The notes below the pieces were generated by a model that was not told the DNA's origin, searched no databases, and saw only the letters and a program-made list of their open reading frames with translations. From Acanthaster planci (taxonomy: Eukaryota; Echinodermata; Asteroidea; Valvatida; Acanthasteridae): a DNA stretch of 64,000 nt. The stretch is taken from the NCBI RefSeq assembly GCF_001949145.1, contig NW_019091541.1, positions 363,157-427,156 of the forward strand. Direction: 5' to 3'. How positions within the stretch are numbered: position 1 is the first letter of the stretch; each line of letters begins with the position of its first letter. This document shows, one piece after another, positions 12,060 through 24,449 of the stretch. The position numbers and the translations under genes were made by a program.

Positions 12060-12132
12060 TGTGGACGTGGGTAAGTCCACAGCACGTCTTCCCTTCTGCA
12101 TCATGTGGACATCTTTTGTTCAAAAGTCCACA
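12060..12132. repeat. Double hairpin built from alternating TGTGGAC / GTCCACA
   Basis: TGTGGAC at 12060-12066 and GTCCACA at 12075-12081 form one 7-bp stem. TGTGGAC at 12104-12110 and GTCCACA at 12126-12132 form a second, strengthened by an inner TTTTG/CAAAA stem (12114-12118 and 12121-12125). Four copies of the same 7-mer in alternating orientation within 73 bases point to a structured or protein-binding site, or to remnants of a foldback element. Confidence 0.6.
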
Positions 12133-12179
12133 CTAGGTATGTACACAAACCTCAACCTCTGCCAGTTGGAAATATTTTA

Positions 12180-12400
12180 CAGACTCTAGCGTAGCGTGAT
12201 TGAACTTGACCCAGATGTGCACCATAGTCAGGCTCGCCATAGGGTGAGGGGGGACTCTTAATGTGACCCAAGGCCAATGAGAAACAGCCGCTTTATCTGT
12301 ACTGTGCCTGCACTCATTAAAGCTGCGGCCAGCCTTCAACGGCCATCAGTCATTACTGCACACCTCAAATCAGGAGGAAATAACATGTTGATGTCATTGT
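12180..12400. promoter_or_regulatory. Candidate regulatory island
   Basis: A non-repetitive, moderately GC-rich block with several CpGs and no ACATGT words, between more AT-rich flanks. A minus-strand frame at 12133-12339 is not convincing as coding. Function is inferred from composition only. Confidence 0.2.
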
Positions 12401-13305
12401 TAATATCTTCTGTGTTTTTTCTTTCTGTTTTCTTCATACCAAACTGAAATGCTTGTAATTCAGACAGGCCTCTGTTCATACAGACCTCTTTTCTCTAGCC
12501 CATCAGGAGAGAAATCCAAGATCTCAAAATCTCTGAATTTACTTCTCTTTTCAAAGCTTTGCATCCTTTGCATTCCAACCAAAACTGTACTGGTACTGTG
12601 GGTTTCAAAAGGAGAAGTGACCTTGAAACTACACTGTAAATTTCAGTCATACACTGCATGTTTGAAGATGTACACTTACCGTACCTTGTAATAACATTCA
12701 ACCTAGGATTTGTGTCCTCTTTGGTTCGGTGTCATCACCTGTCAGAAACGTCTACCAAATGTTCTTTTTGCAGATCATAATACCGTATGCCAATTGTAGT
12801 AAAACCATAGTGAAAGGATGAAATAAAAAAAGGCAATGAAGTAAACAAAAAAAAGGGGGGCAGTACGGTTTAAAAACTCAGTATTTGTCAGGTAGAGGTC
12901 GACAGCAGCTAGGAGATTGGATTTGAATTGAGTTAGAATATGGTGAAAAGTATCAAGCGTGGTGTTACATGTACATCTCACATATGGTCTTGGTCATTGG
13001 TCATTGTAGCACTCACTTCCAGTTGTCATTTGCATGTGCATTACATGACATGTACATGTAGTACATACATGTACTATGGTGGTTTAAGTATATTATGCAT
13101 AGAGTATGTTCCGTGTGGCTTATTTTTCACCAATTTAATGTCAGGGTGCACAACATTTGGAGCCTACTGCAGGAGTCTTACATTCAAGTCTCGGTTCAGT
13201 TCCTGAGGATTATTGTGAAGTTGTACATACATGTATCATTTTTTGTGTATTTTTACTCATGTAAATTAATTATCTTAATATGATGCAATGTGCGATGTAC
13301 GGTAG

Positions 13306-13332
13306 CATGTATGTATGTATGTACATGTATGT
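13306..13332. repeat. ATGT microsatellite-like array
   Basis: GCATGTATGTATGTATGTAC followed by ATGTATG, a short run of (ATGT)n grading into the ACATGT palindrome family. Confidence 0.8.
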
Positions 13333-13689
13333 TGCCCCTGATCAGGCATAAATTCTGCACATGTAGGCCCTGTATGTTACCGGTATATGAGAAAGGCTTG
13401 AAGTATCGGTGTACAAGCCACAGTGAAATACTTGAGTCCAATTAAGTATTTACAGTATCCACTGAGTTACCTTAGCCTCTGATCCCTAATGAATCTCTTT
13501 CTCATATGATATATATGTACATTTGAAGATTCTGTTTCCATGACTCATTTAGATTTTCTTTGGAATCTTTTGTTGAAGGGGGAATCTTTTCTCATGTATA
13601 CATGTACCATGACATTGTTTCTAGTGGGGGGGGCCGTATGTGTTTGACTCCAGGGACAAGTGCAATGCCCCATGCTGACAGACTACACA

Positions 13690-13745
13690 ACCCGCTAACG
13701 AGCGAAATGAAAAATCGACACCGTCCAGCGCAAATATGCGTTGTG
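13690..13745. promoter_or_regulatory. Short CpG cluster
   Basis: Seven CpG dinucleotides lie between about 13692 and 13740, in a window that is otherwise CpG-poor. There is no open frame or splice context that would explain it. It may be an unmethylated or constrained site. Confidence 0.2.
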
Positions 13746-14092
13746 TTTCTAACCCAGTTTGTGAGAGATGGTGTGAGAAAAGTGCATCTGTCGTGAGGGG
13801 TCTTTAAACATCATAATAAACATAATAACTTGCCCCAACTTCCTGCCCAAAATGTACCCAGTTTTTACCCAACTTAAGTACCAGGAGACAACCCATGGGG
13901 TTCCTATTCTCTCCCCATCCCACCCCTTCACCCCCCCTCTCTGGTTTGGACACACACTGATAAAAATTGACAGCAGAAATATGCTCCAAAGGAATGTGCT
14001 TCTAAATGTGAAAGAAGTAATGTCAAGCCTCCCGGTACTGCTGCAGTTGCTGTGTGTATACACATTTGACGTACATGTACATGAAGTTGAAA

Positions 14093-14289
14093 TAGTGAAA
14101 GCAATATGGGCAATTCACACTAGTGCACCTCCACGAGTTTGCAGTGCTTTGGCCAATCACAATGCACGAAATCTGTCGCCCCAATGTGCATATGGAAAGG
14201 GTCGACAGATTTTGCACGCTGTGATTGGCCAGCACGTTGCAAACACTTGGAGGCGCACTGTTGTGAATCACCTGTATTGTACAGCCACT
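14093..14289. mobile_element. Hairpin MITE-like element
   Basis: Two arms of about 80 bases (about 14100-14178 and about 14203-14283) are imperfect reverse complements around a loop of about 24 bases. The inner arms share AATCTGTCG / CGACAGAT, the middle shares GGCCAATCAC / GTGATTGGCC, and the outer parts share ATTCACA / TGTGAAT. Open frames on both strands translate into similar peptides only because of this symmetry. No target-site duplication could be fixed with confidence. The element has no coding capacity. Confidence 0.7.
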
Positions 14290-14329
14290 GTGGCATTTGT
14301 TACTTGGAAATAGAGCCTGTAGGGTGGCT

Positions 14330-16180
14330 GCTCCATTTTCCTTCAGACTGAATTGCTTATTTACCCTGAATCATTCAGAGGTTTCACAGAAAGTGCTTGT
14401 TCCAAGTTTTCCTGTCAAAATGTCCTGCTTGAGGGATAATCTCCAATTTGATAGATTTTTTCAGAACTCTCTTGAAAGCTTCCAAGAAGTATTTGAGACT
14501 TGCACTCATCCATTATTGATCTGAAATTTTTTCTCGCTGCTCAAAATAGTTTGTGCAACATGTGTGGCTGAAGGTATTTTTTCCGCAGTTGTGCTGGATT
14601 TAGGAAATCAACATTCATCAGACAGTAAACATTTCACCCCTACAACTTTTTACCAGCGTCAATCTAGGGAAAGAGCTCATGGGCCAAAGAATGTATTACA
14701 CAAATTGTTGAATGGCCAATAAAAGGCCACAGCTTGTGGCCTCTGTGATAAAAGTGTTTGTAATCACGCCATTGTCAATATGCCCAAACAGTCATTTCCC
14801 CACCTGACTACATAATTGATGACCTATAGATTTCCCTGATATGTGCTGCGACAACTATGCGCGCTCAGCGTTTATTTACTCAACAACTCATGTGACCGAC
14901 ATTACAATAGCACCTGGCCTTATCACAAACCCTTTCCAAAAAAAAATAGTCCCAGTCCGCCCCAAGCACTACTTTAAGCACCGATGACGCATAGAATTGG
15001 ACCGCTGGTATGTTGTGTGTATGTGCATGTTATTAATTATATTGTCTTGTGCATGATGTTGGACTACATATACATGTACCATTTTTTTAAAACTATGTTT
15101 TTATTTTCCAAGAATTGCTGGTATGGTCACATACTGTTACTCTTGTGGCCCTTTCTTTTGTTTCGCTAAAAGAAACCAACTTTGAAAAATAATTCAATTT
15201 GGACATCAGAAATCTTGAAGTGTAATGGGACAATTGATTTTCTGACAAAATGTACTTACACATGTACATTTAGTATACAACTGGCAACTTTACCAATGTG
15301 CGTGGACTTGCTTTGTTTATTTCCTGTGCTAGCACACTTCTGAGAACATGTGCAGGAAACTTGCCCGTAAATTTACCTATTTCCCGTTTGCTGTTATTTA
15401 TTCTTTTTGTGGAGGAAACGGATATTGCCCATGCAATTAGTGTCTCTTCACATTTTGCAGGAGCTTCTATTCTCAACTGAGTCATTGTGGATCTGCCAAA
15501 CTCATTGGCAGAAAAAAAAATTATTTTCTTCCAGTGAGTCTCATGGGCCACTTCACCACCAGGCAATTGCAGCCCAGCAAATGTTGAACATATGCCAGGC
15601 TGCTTTCATGCCAAAATTTGCTGGCAAGATTTTGGAAGAACTCAAACCCACATCAATCCCTGGCCTGATGATAAAAAAAGAAAGTCTGAGTGTGATTGCA
15701 GGTTCATTCAGGCATATTTCACCATTTTTCTAATTACCCACTATGTGTGTCTTTGTCTTATGAAATTATGTGTAGTTCTACATGAATATATTCCTGTGGA
15801 AATCTTTGATAATATTTCTGGTTCAACTCATTAAGAAGTTCTATGCTTCAAAAAAAATCACTTAAAAATCAGCATGTATTCATCAGTGGAGCAAAAAATA
15901 ATTTCATGCCATTAAAAAAATTTCTGTGATTTCATTAATTTTTTTCAAGTTAAAACTATAAATATTAAGTGCAGCTGAATGAATTGTCCTTACATGTACA
16001 AAATTATTCCTTCGCTGTAATAATATTGTCAAATTATTATTTTTTTTTAATTTGTGTCAGCTGTCCACTTTACAGTTAAACAAAGTTCTCTGGTTAAGGG
16101 TTAAACGAAGTACAGCTGTGGTGTATTGTTTTTAGTTGAATTCTTTTTTAAGGCATTGGATCAATACATTATGTTATTTG
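14330..16180. other. Intronic stretch, no gene recognised
   Basis: Mostly AT-rich. A small CpG cluster occurs at about 14845-14900 and poly-T/A tracts at about 15840-16050. No exon, tRNA or conserved-looking block is recognised apart from these. Confidence 0.5.
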
Positions 16181-17180
16181 CATACACCCCCTTCAGGTAG
16201 GTTTGCACAGCGCCTTCTGGTCGCTGCAAGCGCCTCCCACAAAAGGCCTGGATTAAAAAGTAAAACTAATGAAAACAGGACTCCCATTGTAACCAGGACG
16301 ACCTCTGGGTAGCTAAGCAAGCAAGTCTCGTCACTGGGAGCCGCCAGCGATTATCCGCCGATACACAAACAATGACACCAGACCCACGGTTTTTTTTTTC
16401 CTTTCTCCTGTCCTGCTTTCACCAAAGTCTGGGGGATTCTACTGCCATTTCTTTCCCTCCCCAAAATAACATCTATTCAGGCTCCCGCCCGCTGTATAAC
16501 ATTACACCCAGTGTGGAACCCTTAGGGACAATCAGTCGGTTAATCCCCCCTGTAAATTCAATAAATGGATTAAGTCTGGCCCCCGCTACCCCTTTGGTTT
16601 GTTTAGCAACACAAACTGAGTTCCTCCTTCGGGACATCTTGAGAAAAAGACGAGTGGGGGGCTACCGATTTGCTTCAAGAGCAGGGGAGAAGAAAACGAA
16701 ACTGCTTATTTTAAACTTCAACTTGAGACAGGTTAGAATGAAGGTAAATTCTCAGGCATCGCTGTCAAAATCAATTCCAATATTTGGCGCTGTCTTGTAT
16801 GGCCGAATGGCATTATCGTTGCCGCAGCAGCCTGACCAGAGTTCCCCTCCCCGATTTATTTGAACTTGACCCACGGGGCCCCGGCTGGCACCGGCAAGGC
16901 ACAGGTGGGTCCATTGATCTTCCCCGGGACAACAAAAGACCAGAGCCGGGGCTTCGCTACTGCAACTCTCCAGCAAGGGACGGCGCAGCGATTGGGTTTC
17001 ATAACACTTAGGTACCGGCGAGAAGGGGTAGCCAGTTGCATGAATGCAGCCCATGTGTACATTAGCGCATTCACCCCGGCTTGGGCAGGGGGATTTGTTT
17101 ACCAGCAGATCGAAGGTGAATATCCTTGCTGTGTTTTAGCTTCCTCTATGTGGCCCAGAATTGCCTCAGGATTGTTCATG
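16180..17180. promoter_or_regulatory. CpG-retaining island, candidate conserved non-coding element (largest)
   Basis: About 1 kb of high-complexity sequence with raised GC and many CpGs (six between about 16297 and 16361 alone), with almost no ACATGT words. It contains the SOX-like word ACAAACAATGACAC at about 16363-16376 and the bicoid/OTX-type words TTAATCC (about 16540) and GGATTAAG (about 16567). Overlapping open frames on both strands (longest 163 codons, 16372-16863) reflect low stop density from the GC content and show no domain. Role as enhancer is inferred. Confidence 0.35.
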
Positions 17181-18473
17181 CCTACAGGACTACACGTGTG
17201 TTATTTTTGCTAATCTGCTTAGGCCCTAGATGAGGAAATCCATAGACACCTTTACAGAAAGATATACATGTAGGTCTCATTTCCCACAAGGTCCTTAATT
17301 TTACTTACAAAAACAAAAAAATGGAGTTTTTCTTTTTATTATTGATTGGTTGCTCTTCAATTTATACAACATGTATTCCCAACATTAAATACAACATATA
17401 CTTTGTCTTATGACCTCAGAGAGTGTACATGTAAGTTTTATAATCTTGTATTGAAAATAAGGTACGTGTGTTTCAGTGAATTCAAATATACTCTCATTAT
17501 ACCACTTGCAAAAGTAAACCCTGTCTAGCTGTCAATCTCAAAAGATGGCAAAAGATGTTGTCACAGACTGTGAATTCTGTGTCCCCTACTGTCAGTTTAG
17601 AATCTCACTTTTCATTTGAGTTTGTCAATGTATTTTTAAAAATGTCTATTTCTTTCAAGCATTCTAGCAATATCTCTATATTCAAGCATTAAAGTGTATC
17701 CGATGGCTTTCACTTGATAAAATATGATGTAAATATAAAAACCTGGTAAATTTAAGTTTGCATTATTAATATTTGTGATGATTAAAGCAATTAAGTTTGC
17801 AGGCAAAATCAATAACCAGCAATCCTGATTACACCAGTGTATGAGCCTGCATTCTTTTTCAATTGTTAACATCCCCCATCAATGAAGTAAAAGTAAGAAA
17901 TCCCCACTTTCATGCTCCCAAAGAATTTATTCCCAACTCATTGGCAGTGAAGTGATTTTTTAAGATGAGAGGAGCAGAGGTCTGCCCTATTTGTTTTCTA
18001 GACTGCCCTCCTATGGTGCAGCTGAGGCTTGGTAATCAGTGATTGAACTCACCGCACGGGCCAATTTACTTCCTCCAAGTATGAAAAAAACTGGAAAACA
18101 GCTTCTTATTGAGGAACTTGTACATTGTGCACTTTACTCATTCTGAAATTAAACCTGTTGCGCATGTTCGTATGTGCAAAATACATGTACTTCTTCATGA
18201 ACGTGTGTGCATGAATTTTTTAGTTTTAGTGTAGATGGTGAGTGCCAGTGCAAAATGCATTCCATTGAGCTGTCTGAAAGCTGTCAATAATGCAGTGGAA
18301 TATCACTCCATGATGAACCTGTGACGTGCCAGTAGTTCAAGTACATTAAGGCCCCTTGATAGCCCAGGAAGAGGGTCAAATGTACCCTCTTGAGAAACCA
18401 GTAACCCCTCCGTTTATCAGCTTATAAACGCTAAACAACTAACCCAGTACCCAGAACCTCACATTGACCCATG

Positions 18474-18486
18474 TGGTCAAAGGTTA
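18474..18486 (+). promoter_or_regulatory. DR1-like nuclear receptor site
   Basis: TGGTCAAAGGTTA is two AGGTCA-like half-sites spaced by one base, the arrangement bound by RXR/HNF4-type receptors. A TGACCC word seven bases upstream adds an inverted half-site. Single matches of this length occur by chance, so support is weak. Confidence 0.25.
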
Positions 18487-19947
18487 CACATTTTAGGGTT
18501 AGAAGTCATGTATATCTCACCCAGGAGGAGTCAACAAGTTTAAAGTATCTAATGCACCCCCATGGACCTGTGACAAGGATCTTGATTAATAGATGAGCTT
18601 GAGTTCGTCATTTTGGGGAGAAGAAACTCATTTTTTCATGACTGTTGCATGATTGTTAGGGCAGGGAAAACAAATCTTGTTATCATCGTGTAAACAAAAA
18701 AGTGATCGTGGTTGGCAAAGTACACATGCGAGAGCCAAACAAACCTCAGTTCTATCTTAGTCAGAAGACTTCATCCCTTAAAAATCAACTGTTCTGGGAG
18801 GGGTAAGAGGGAGGATGATTGTAGGAATGGGGTCGTGTTTGTTTGTAGTGCTTGTCTGCACCACCTGCATGGGAGCCTGATGGATAGGGCGGGAAGTTGC
18901 TAACAAGATGATAGAAGGTGATATGTGATTTTTTGAGGTTGCTATCAAATGGGTGCATATTGACAGTCCCACTGAATGAATTGTGAATGGATGAGATATG
19001 GAAGTTGGGAAATGTTCTACTAACTTCAGTCGACTTCGAGCATCAAGTAGCATACTTTTAACCTTTGATTTCTTGAAATTTTAAACTTACTTTCTTGCCG
19101 GGTTGGATGATTTATTATTGATTTAATTTACATGTATGTTGTTTTCTGTTGAGATGCTGGAATATTAAAGTTGTTCACTGATACTGCTCTGAAAATGTAT
19201 TACCCTACAAATGTCTGCATTTTTTAGGTTCAAGCTCAATCGTCTCAGCCCACATTGCAGATAATTCTGCCCTGGGTAGCCCTGCAGACAGACAGACAGA
19301 CAAACAAAACAATCAATAGATTATGTTTACCAGCCACACACTGCCCACCCCTTGACTTAACCCCTGCGCCAAGACCTCATTTGATCAAAGGCTAGAAGCC
19401 AACAACTGGAGCACCTTTTTTGGAGAGGGGTAGCATGAATGATATCAGTTGACCCGTGGTTTATATTGTGACAACCTCCCAATATGGCACATACAGATCG
19501 CAGGGACTGTATATGTGTGTATATATTTTTGTATCAAATACATGTACGTCTGTGCTTTGGGTCCTTGCCTGAGAAAATGAAATTGGTTTCTGTTACTGCT
19601 GAATATTTACATGGGTATTTGGATCAGAGGCTTGGACTGATAATGATATGTTGCTGTGAAATAGTTTGGAAGAAGATCATACAAATGTGGTTTTACTTTC
19701 AATCCTACTTACATGTATTTATCAAAGAATTGCCACATGGATACATCCTTTTGATATTGAAATCAGTATATTGTATACAAGTATATAGTGTACAAGTTAC
19801 TAGTGCAAGTAAATCTGAAATGTGGGCAGTTTGGAGGATGGGAATTGCTTAACAAATATCTGACTTTTTTGAAACATATTGTTTGGATTTATCTATATAG
19901 TTATTGAATACTTAACTTTCATGTTTTGATAAATTGTAAAATTGTAG

Positions 19948-19967
19948 ACTTTTAAAATTTTAAAAGT
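19948..19967. repeat. Perfect 20-base AT-rich palindrome
   Basis: ACTTTTAAAATTTTAAAAGT is self-complementary over all 20 bases. It could form a cruciform, but in AT-rich DNA this may be chance. Confidence 0.6.
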
Positions 19968-20476
19968 TTACATTTTTCTGCTTCACAAAAACTACTTTTT
20001 ATCAAAGGTTAAAAAGACTAGATGAAAAGAAGACCTGTTGATAACCTTGAGGGAGAATGAAGTTTTTTACTGTTTGCTAGCTGTTTACTTGAAGCATTTA
20101 TTTTTCAAGCATTGAACAACATATTGGTTTTGTTTGTCTGTAAATGCACAGCTTTATCTGCACAGGGTAATAAAAACTTTAAAGCTCCTACAAGAGTTTT
20201 ATGAAGTCCATTGGCCTTGTAAATGGAGCATTTCTTCTCAACTCCAGCATTTCCCACAAACTGTTGCTGTATTTTTTAAAATAATTTTCGATGGCGTGTC
20301 TGCCAGCCATTATCAGTGAACCTAAAAATAACCCTCACCACATAAACACCCTAAACCCCTCGCCATAAATATTATGGTGGAAACCATTACCCATCTTTAT
20401 ATTCAGTTTAATATGCATTCCACTGACATCCTGTTCTGAGGGGTGAATCGGTGCATGCTGAACTGTAGTTTGTCAA

Positions 20477-20499
20477 TGTACATGTACATGTACATGTAT
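20477..20499. repeat. ACATGT palindromic array
   Basis: Three to four consecutive ACATGT units immediately before the GC hairpin at 20510-20538. Confidence 0.8.
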
Positions 20500-20509
20500 T
20501 GTTCCCCAA

Positions 20510-20538
20510 AGTGGGGGTGTTCAGGTACCACCCCCACT
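20510..20538. repeat. GC-rich hairpin, perfect 10-bp stem
   Basis: AGTGGGGGTG (20510-20519) and CACCCCCACT (20529-20538) are exact reverse complements with a 9-base loop. In DNA the CACCC boxes could bind KLF/SP factors in either orientation. Confidence 0.65.
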
Positions 20539-21365
20539 GCACATAAAAATTATCCCTTTTTCAGATCTGATTGTAATACCAAACTGCTCGGCATGCGAGG
20601 TTGTTTGTTGTTTCACTTCTTTCATTTCAAAAATAGCTTAAGATTCATGTGCTCTGCTGTGATACAAGAACATGTACTGTTATATTGTTGTCAGACATAC
20701 GATGTGCACATACATGTATAAAACATGCACAAGTTTCCTTATGAGCCAGTTCAGTATTTCAGTTAGACAAGGTCGTGGGATTAAAGCTCCTGATTTCAGT
20801 CAGCTCAAGCACACTCAGTGTGTGAGTCAAGAAACGGTTGTACTGATAGTGCCAATGTTGCACACTCGCATATTTTCTCAGACGACCCACTGTGTGCATT
20901 ATGATCGTTATGTGCATGCGCTGATGGGAAACTAAATTGATTTTACTCTGGGAAATCATGCTATTATGTCTGGATATTTATGCCTGGCTCATATAGCAAT
21001 ACAAAATGTTATCAACTTACTAGTGCATGTAACCTTGTCCTCACCCAAAACCAACCTTAACTTCCGCATTAGACATTACTTCTCCTCTGACCAGTCACCC
21101 CCTTTAAACCATCACCCACAGCCCTCCTTTCAGAAGCACTGCTTGTACATATAACCCTCTGCAAGAGCAGTATGCTTATCAACAGAAGTATGCAGCCTAC
21201 CCCCTCCTGTCACTGTTTGATAGACACAGCATAATGCACACTCACACTGTTGATATTGAGTGTTCACATAAATATTTAGAAAGGGCCCCACCAGTCACTG
21301 GTGCATGTAATTGATGGCTTCTTAGGTGATCTGTGGTCAGCAGCTATGTGACCCCCAGGGCAGAG

Positions 21366-21570
21366 AGGTCAGCCAGGGTCAACTAAGGACAAGTTTGAAT
21401 ACACAAGGGTTAGATCACCAGGGAGGATAATGTTGAGGCATGGTGTAGGTGGTTTAAAAGCTACTTGTGTTGTGGGGCAAGTGGTGGTTTGGGTTTGGGG
21501 CCAGCTCAGGGTATGTGGTAAAATTGGAGATTGACCTGCCCTGGTTGGCCTCAGTGACCTCATTGGGTCA
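21366..21570. promoter_or_regulatory. Cluster of nuclear-receptor half-sites
   Basis: Five half-sites occur in about 205 bases: AGGTCA at 21366-21371, GGGTCA at 21376-21381, TGACCT at 21532-21537, TGACCT at 21555-21560 and GGGTCA at 21565-21570. A TGACCC lies just upstream at about 21349. An NFI-like word (CCTGGTTGGCC) sits between the last sites. The two ends of the block are roughly inverted relative to each other. Regulatory function is inferred. Confidence 0.3.
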
Positions 21571-23839
21571 AATTGTGTAACAGTGTTACTGGCAGGTGTT
21601 GTTATGACTGATTGTCAGTGGGGGTGTGTCACTCTTAATATCTGTGTATGTTCAGTGGTAGAAAATTTGGGAGGTTTTTCCACAACAGGAAGCAAAGTGG
21701 ACTTGCACCTGAACATTTTTGTTCATTTCCTTGTAGATCAGAGTGTGCATTGATAGGGAAGACTTAAGTTTCCTGTAGATCATAAGTTTCAAATTTCATT
21801 CCCAAAGGTACGTGCATCATGTTTAATGCAGGAAGAACTGTTGAAAAAAAGATAAACTTCAGAGTGTTAACAAGTGATTCGTACGTGCTGGTCTGTAAGT
21901 TATTGTGACCTACTACCACAAAATCAGCTGAAACACAGGATTTCCAAAACAAGAGCTTTCCAGTGGTATGCACTTGGAACACTTAGGTTAAAAGTACAAG
22001 GTGACATTGTGACATTACTCTGGCAGCTTTCCATATATGTTCCAAACATTGTTTCAACATTTCAACCTAGCACGAATAATACTATCCTCAAAATTGCTAA
22101 GACAATGACTTTTTAAAAATATGATCCTTCAAAATATTTAGAATGAAATGGGAGACAGGATACTCTTTCCAAATACTACAAAACCCCAAAATTGACCTCT
22201 GCTTCAATATGACTTTGAACCCTCAAAATAGGAAAGAGCGGGATGCGACTTTGCTCTGATTTTGTCATGATCGGTCACATTTTATTATGACTGTTCAGGG
22301 GACCATACCACTGAATTCAGAGAAATCTACATAATATGTTCATGTACCTGTACAAGGAATATGGAAGCATGAATGTGGCTGTTATCCAGTAATGCCTCCT
22401 TCCCTCTTTCAGTGTTACCCCCCACCCCCTTCAGTCCCACCCCATAGTATTCTGTGTTACAGTCATATCTATATGTACATGTAAGGTACGGTACACCTCC
22501 AACCTTTAACTCCTTCCCCCCCCCCCAAAAAAATCTCATTGTTTGGTTACATACTCACGATCCCGAACCCACTCACCAAACTACTTTCACATCAAAAAGC
22601 ACCACAGCACCACCCTAAGAAAATAAACACCACACTCCCGACACCGCACAATGAGGAAGGGGGGAGACTTGTTTGAGGTATCAGCACCTCAAACCGTGTT
22701 GCAGCGTCTCCAGTAGGAATTCCAAACACATTATTCATAATTTTTTTTCCCCTGGCATAAACAAGTGTCACCTTAGTACAAGCTTGAGAAGTGCATGATG
22801 GCATTTAGGGGAGGAGTTCCACTTTTGGGAAGGGGGAAAACATCAAGAGATAAGTTTTATTTGAGATAGTTTGGACTCTCATCAAAGCGGTCTTGGAGTA
22901 ACAGACCTAAGCAGTGACTGGAATGAGTAAAAAAGGAAACAAAGTTGGATCATTCAGATGGCTGTGACTAAAACTTGTTTCACAAATCAGTTTGTTCTTT
23001 GACGGGTATCTCAAAAGAAGAGGCACATTAATGAGAGTGTACATCAATACTTCCTCAATACATGTATATATAGGCATTGTCTGTATTTTAGTACATGCAG
23101 TGCATGTACATATAACTGAAAGTTAACCCTGCAAGGGAAAATTCTCTTTTCACTTTTGTCTCTTTACAGGGAATTCATTTTCAGTTCACAACATGTTAAA
23201 TACTATTCCCAAAGTACGATTTTCACAAACTTTCACACAATTTGGAAGATATTTTCACTGACTTTCTCACAAGTGGGAAAATGCTTTCAAGCCTTTTCAC
23301 ATAATTGAGTAATTACATTTAAGTCTGATGAAATGTGAGTGTGAATATGAAAGCGACTTCTTTTCACAAGATTTCCCATCCCAATCACAATATTAACTTC
23401 CAGTTGCAGTTAACTGTACATGAAATATGTGTGTATGCAGTGGAAATGAGAGGAAGAAAGCCCCCTCTCTTCCTCCCCTTTTTCAGAAATATTGGCATAC
23501 GCGTATCTTCACCCCACTTTTAGAAATACATCTGTTGGATGTAGAAAATTACCGTAGTAGGTTGGAATATGCAAATTGTTACCGTAGTTGACTGCATGAG
23601 GTGTTTATCTCAACTTTTTTGTGAAGAAGGTTAAATCATACTTTGCAGATTCTCAATGTACCCTAATATAAGGCAGCAGATTTATCAAAGGGCGTTAAAC
23701 CTTCCTGCAGCTTGCCATACTTTCATGAAAGTGTCTCCTGTTCATTATTGAATTCAATCGCCAGAGTTTCCCTGAAAGCTACTGTAAGGAAGTGTCTGAT
23801 GTTCTCATAGCTTGAGTTGTAGCCTGTTGGGTAATTTGT

Positions 23840-24060
23840 GGCCCCCTGCATTCCCATCAACAGCAGCACAGTGGGAACCAATTACCAAGCCCTTCATTCA
23901 ATCTCTTTTTTCGGCCTGTAGTCCAACCGTGTCAAACTCGGCACGGAGAAAGTGAATCATTCCTGTATCATGCCGTGCTGAAAGCTGTTCCCTGTCATGG
24001 ATAATACTATATGGCGTTTTAGTGGAGTCTTCCTACATGTAGCTTCATGGATCAGTTGGT
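23840..24060. promoter_or_regulatory. Candidate conserved non-coding block
   Basis: High-complexity sequence with homeodomain-like AATTAC and several CpGs (about 23925-23975), with no ACATGT word except near its right edge. The adjoining region to about 24450 is similar in texture. No coding signal. Confidence 0.25.
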
Positions 24061-24449
24061 ACCAGCACAGCATTGGTCTTCTGCAAACCAGTGGGAATTA
24101 TTGCTTGGCAATATTCTGTTATGGCATCCGTTGGGTAGAGTAGGATATTGCGTGCTTGTAGGACTCTGTTAATTCTTTTGTGAGGTACACGCTAACTGTT
24201 TACTAGTCATACTTTTGTCAGTTTGTTTCAATGGAAACTTTTTTATTGGTTTGTTGATTTGGCATCAGCCAGAGCCACTCTAACCAATCAGTGTGACTTA
24301 TGCAGATGTTATTCACACTGATGTTCAGTATTTTGTTCATGCATTTTCCTACAAAATAAACAATGAGCCCGAAGCATTTGGAATAATTCTCATGGCTCTT
24401 TCATGACATTGTCTTAGCATATCTCCAAAGATCATCATGGCTTCTGAAC

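Larger units (their letters stand above)
17180..23840. other. Intronic stretch with a few regulatory-looking words and hairpins
   Basis: Mostly AT-rich intron. Notable sites are a nuclear-receptor DR1-like word at 18474-18486, a short GACA microsatellite at about 19288-19302, a TCF/LEF-like TGATCAAAGG at 19382-19391, a 20-base AT palindrome at 19948-19967, a GC hairpin at 20510-20538 and a cluster of AGGTCA-type half-sites at 21366-21570. No gene is recognised. Confidence 0.5.

Noticed and set aside
16372-16863. 163-codon plus-strand frame, with overlapping minus-strand frames
   Set aside because: It lies in a GC-rich island with few stops. No domain, no periodic coding pattern visible, and frames are open on both strands.
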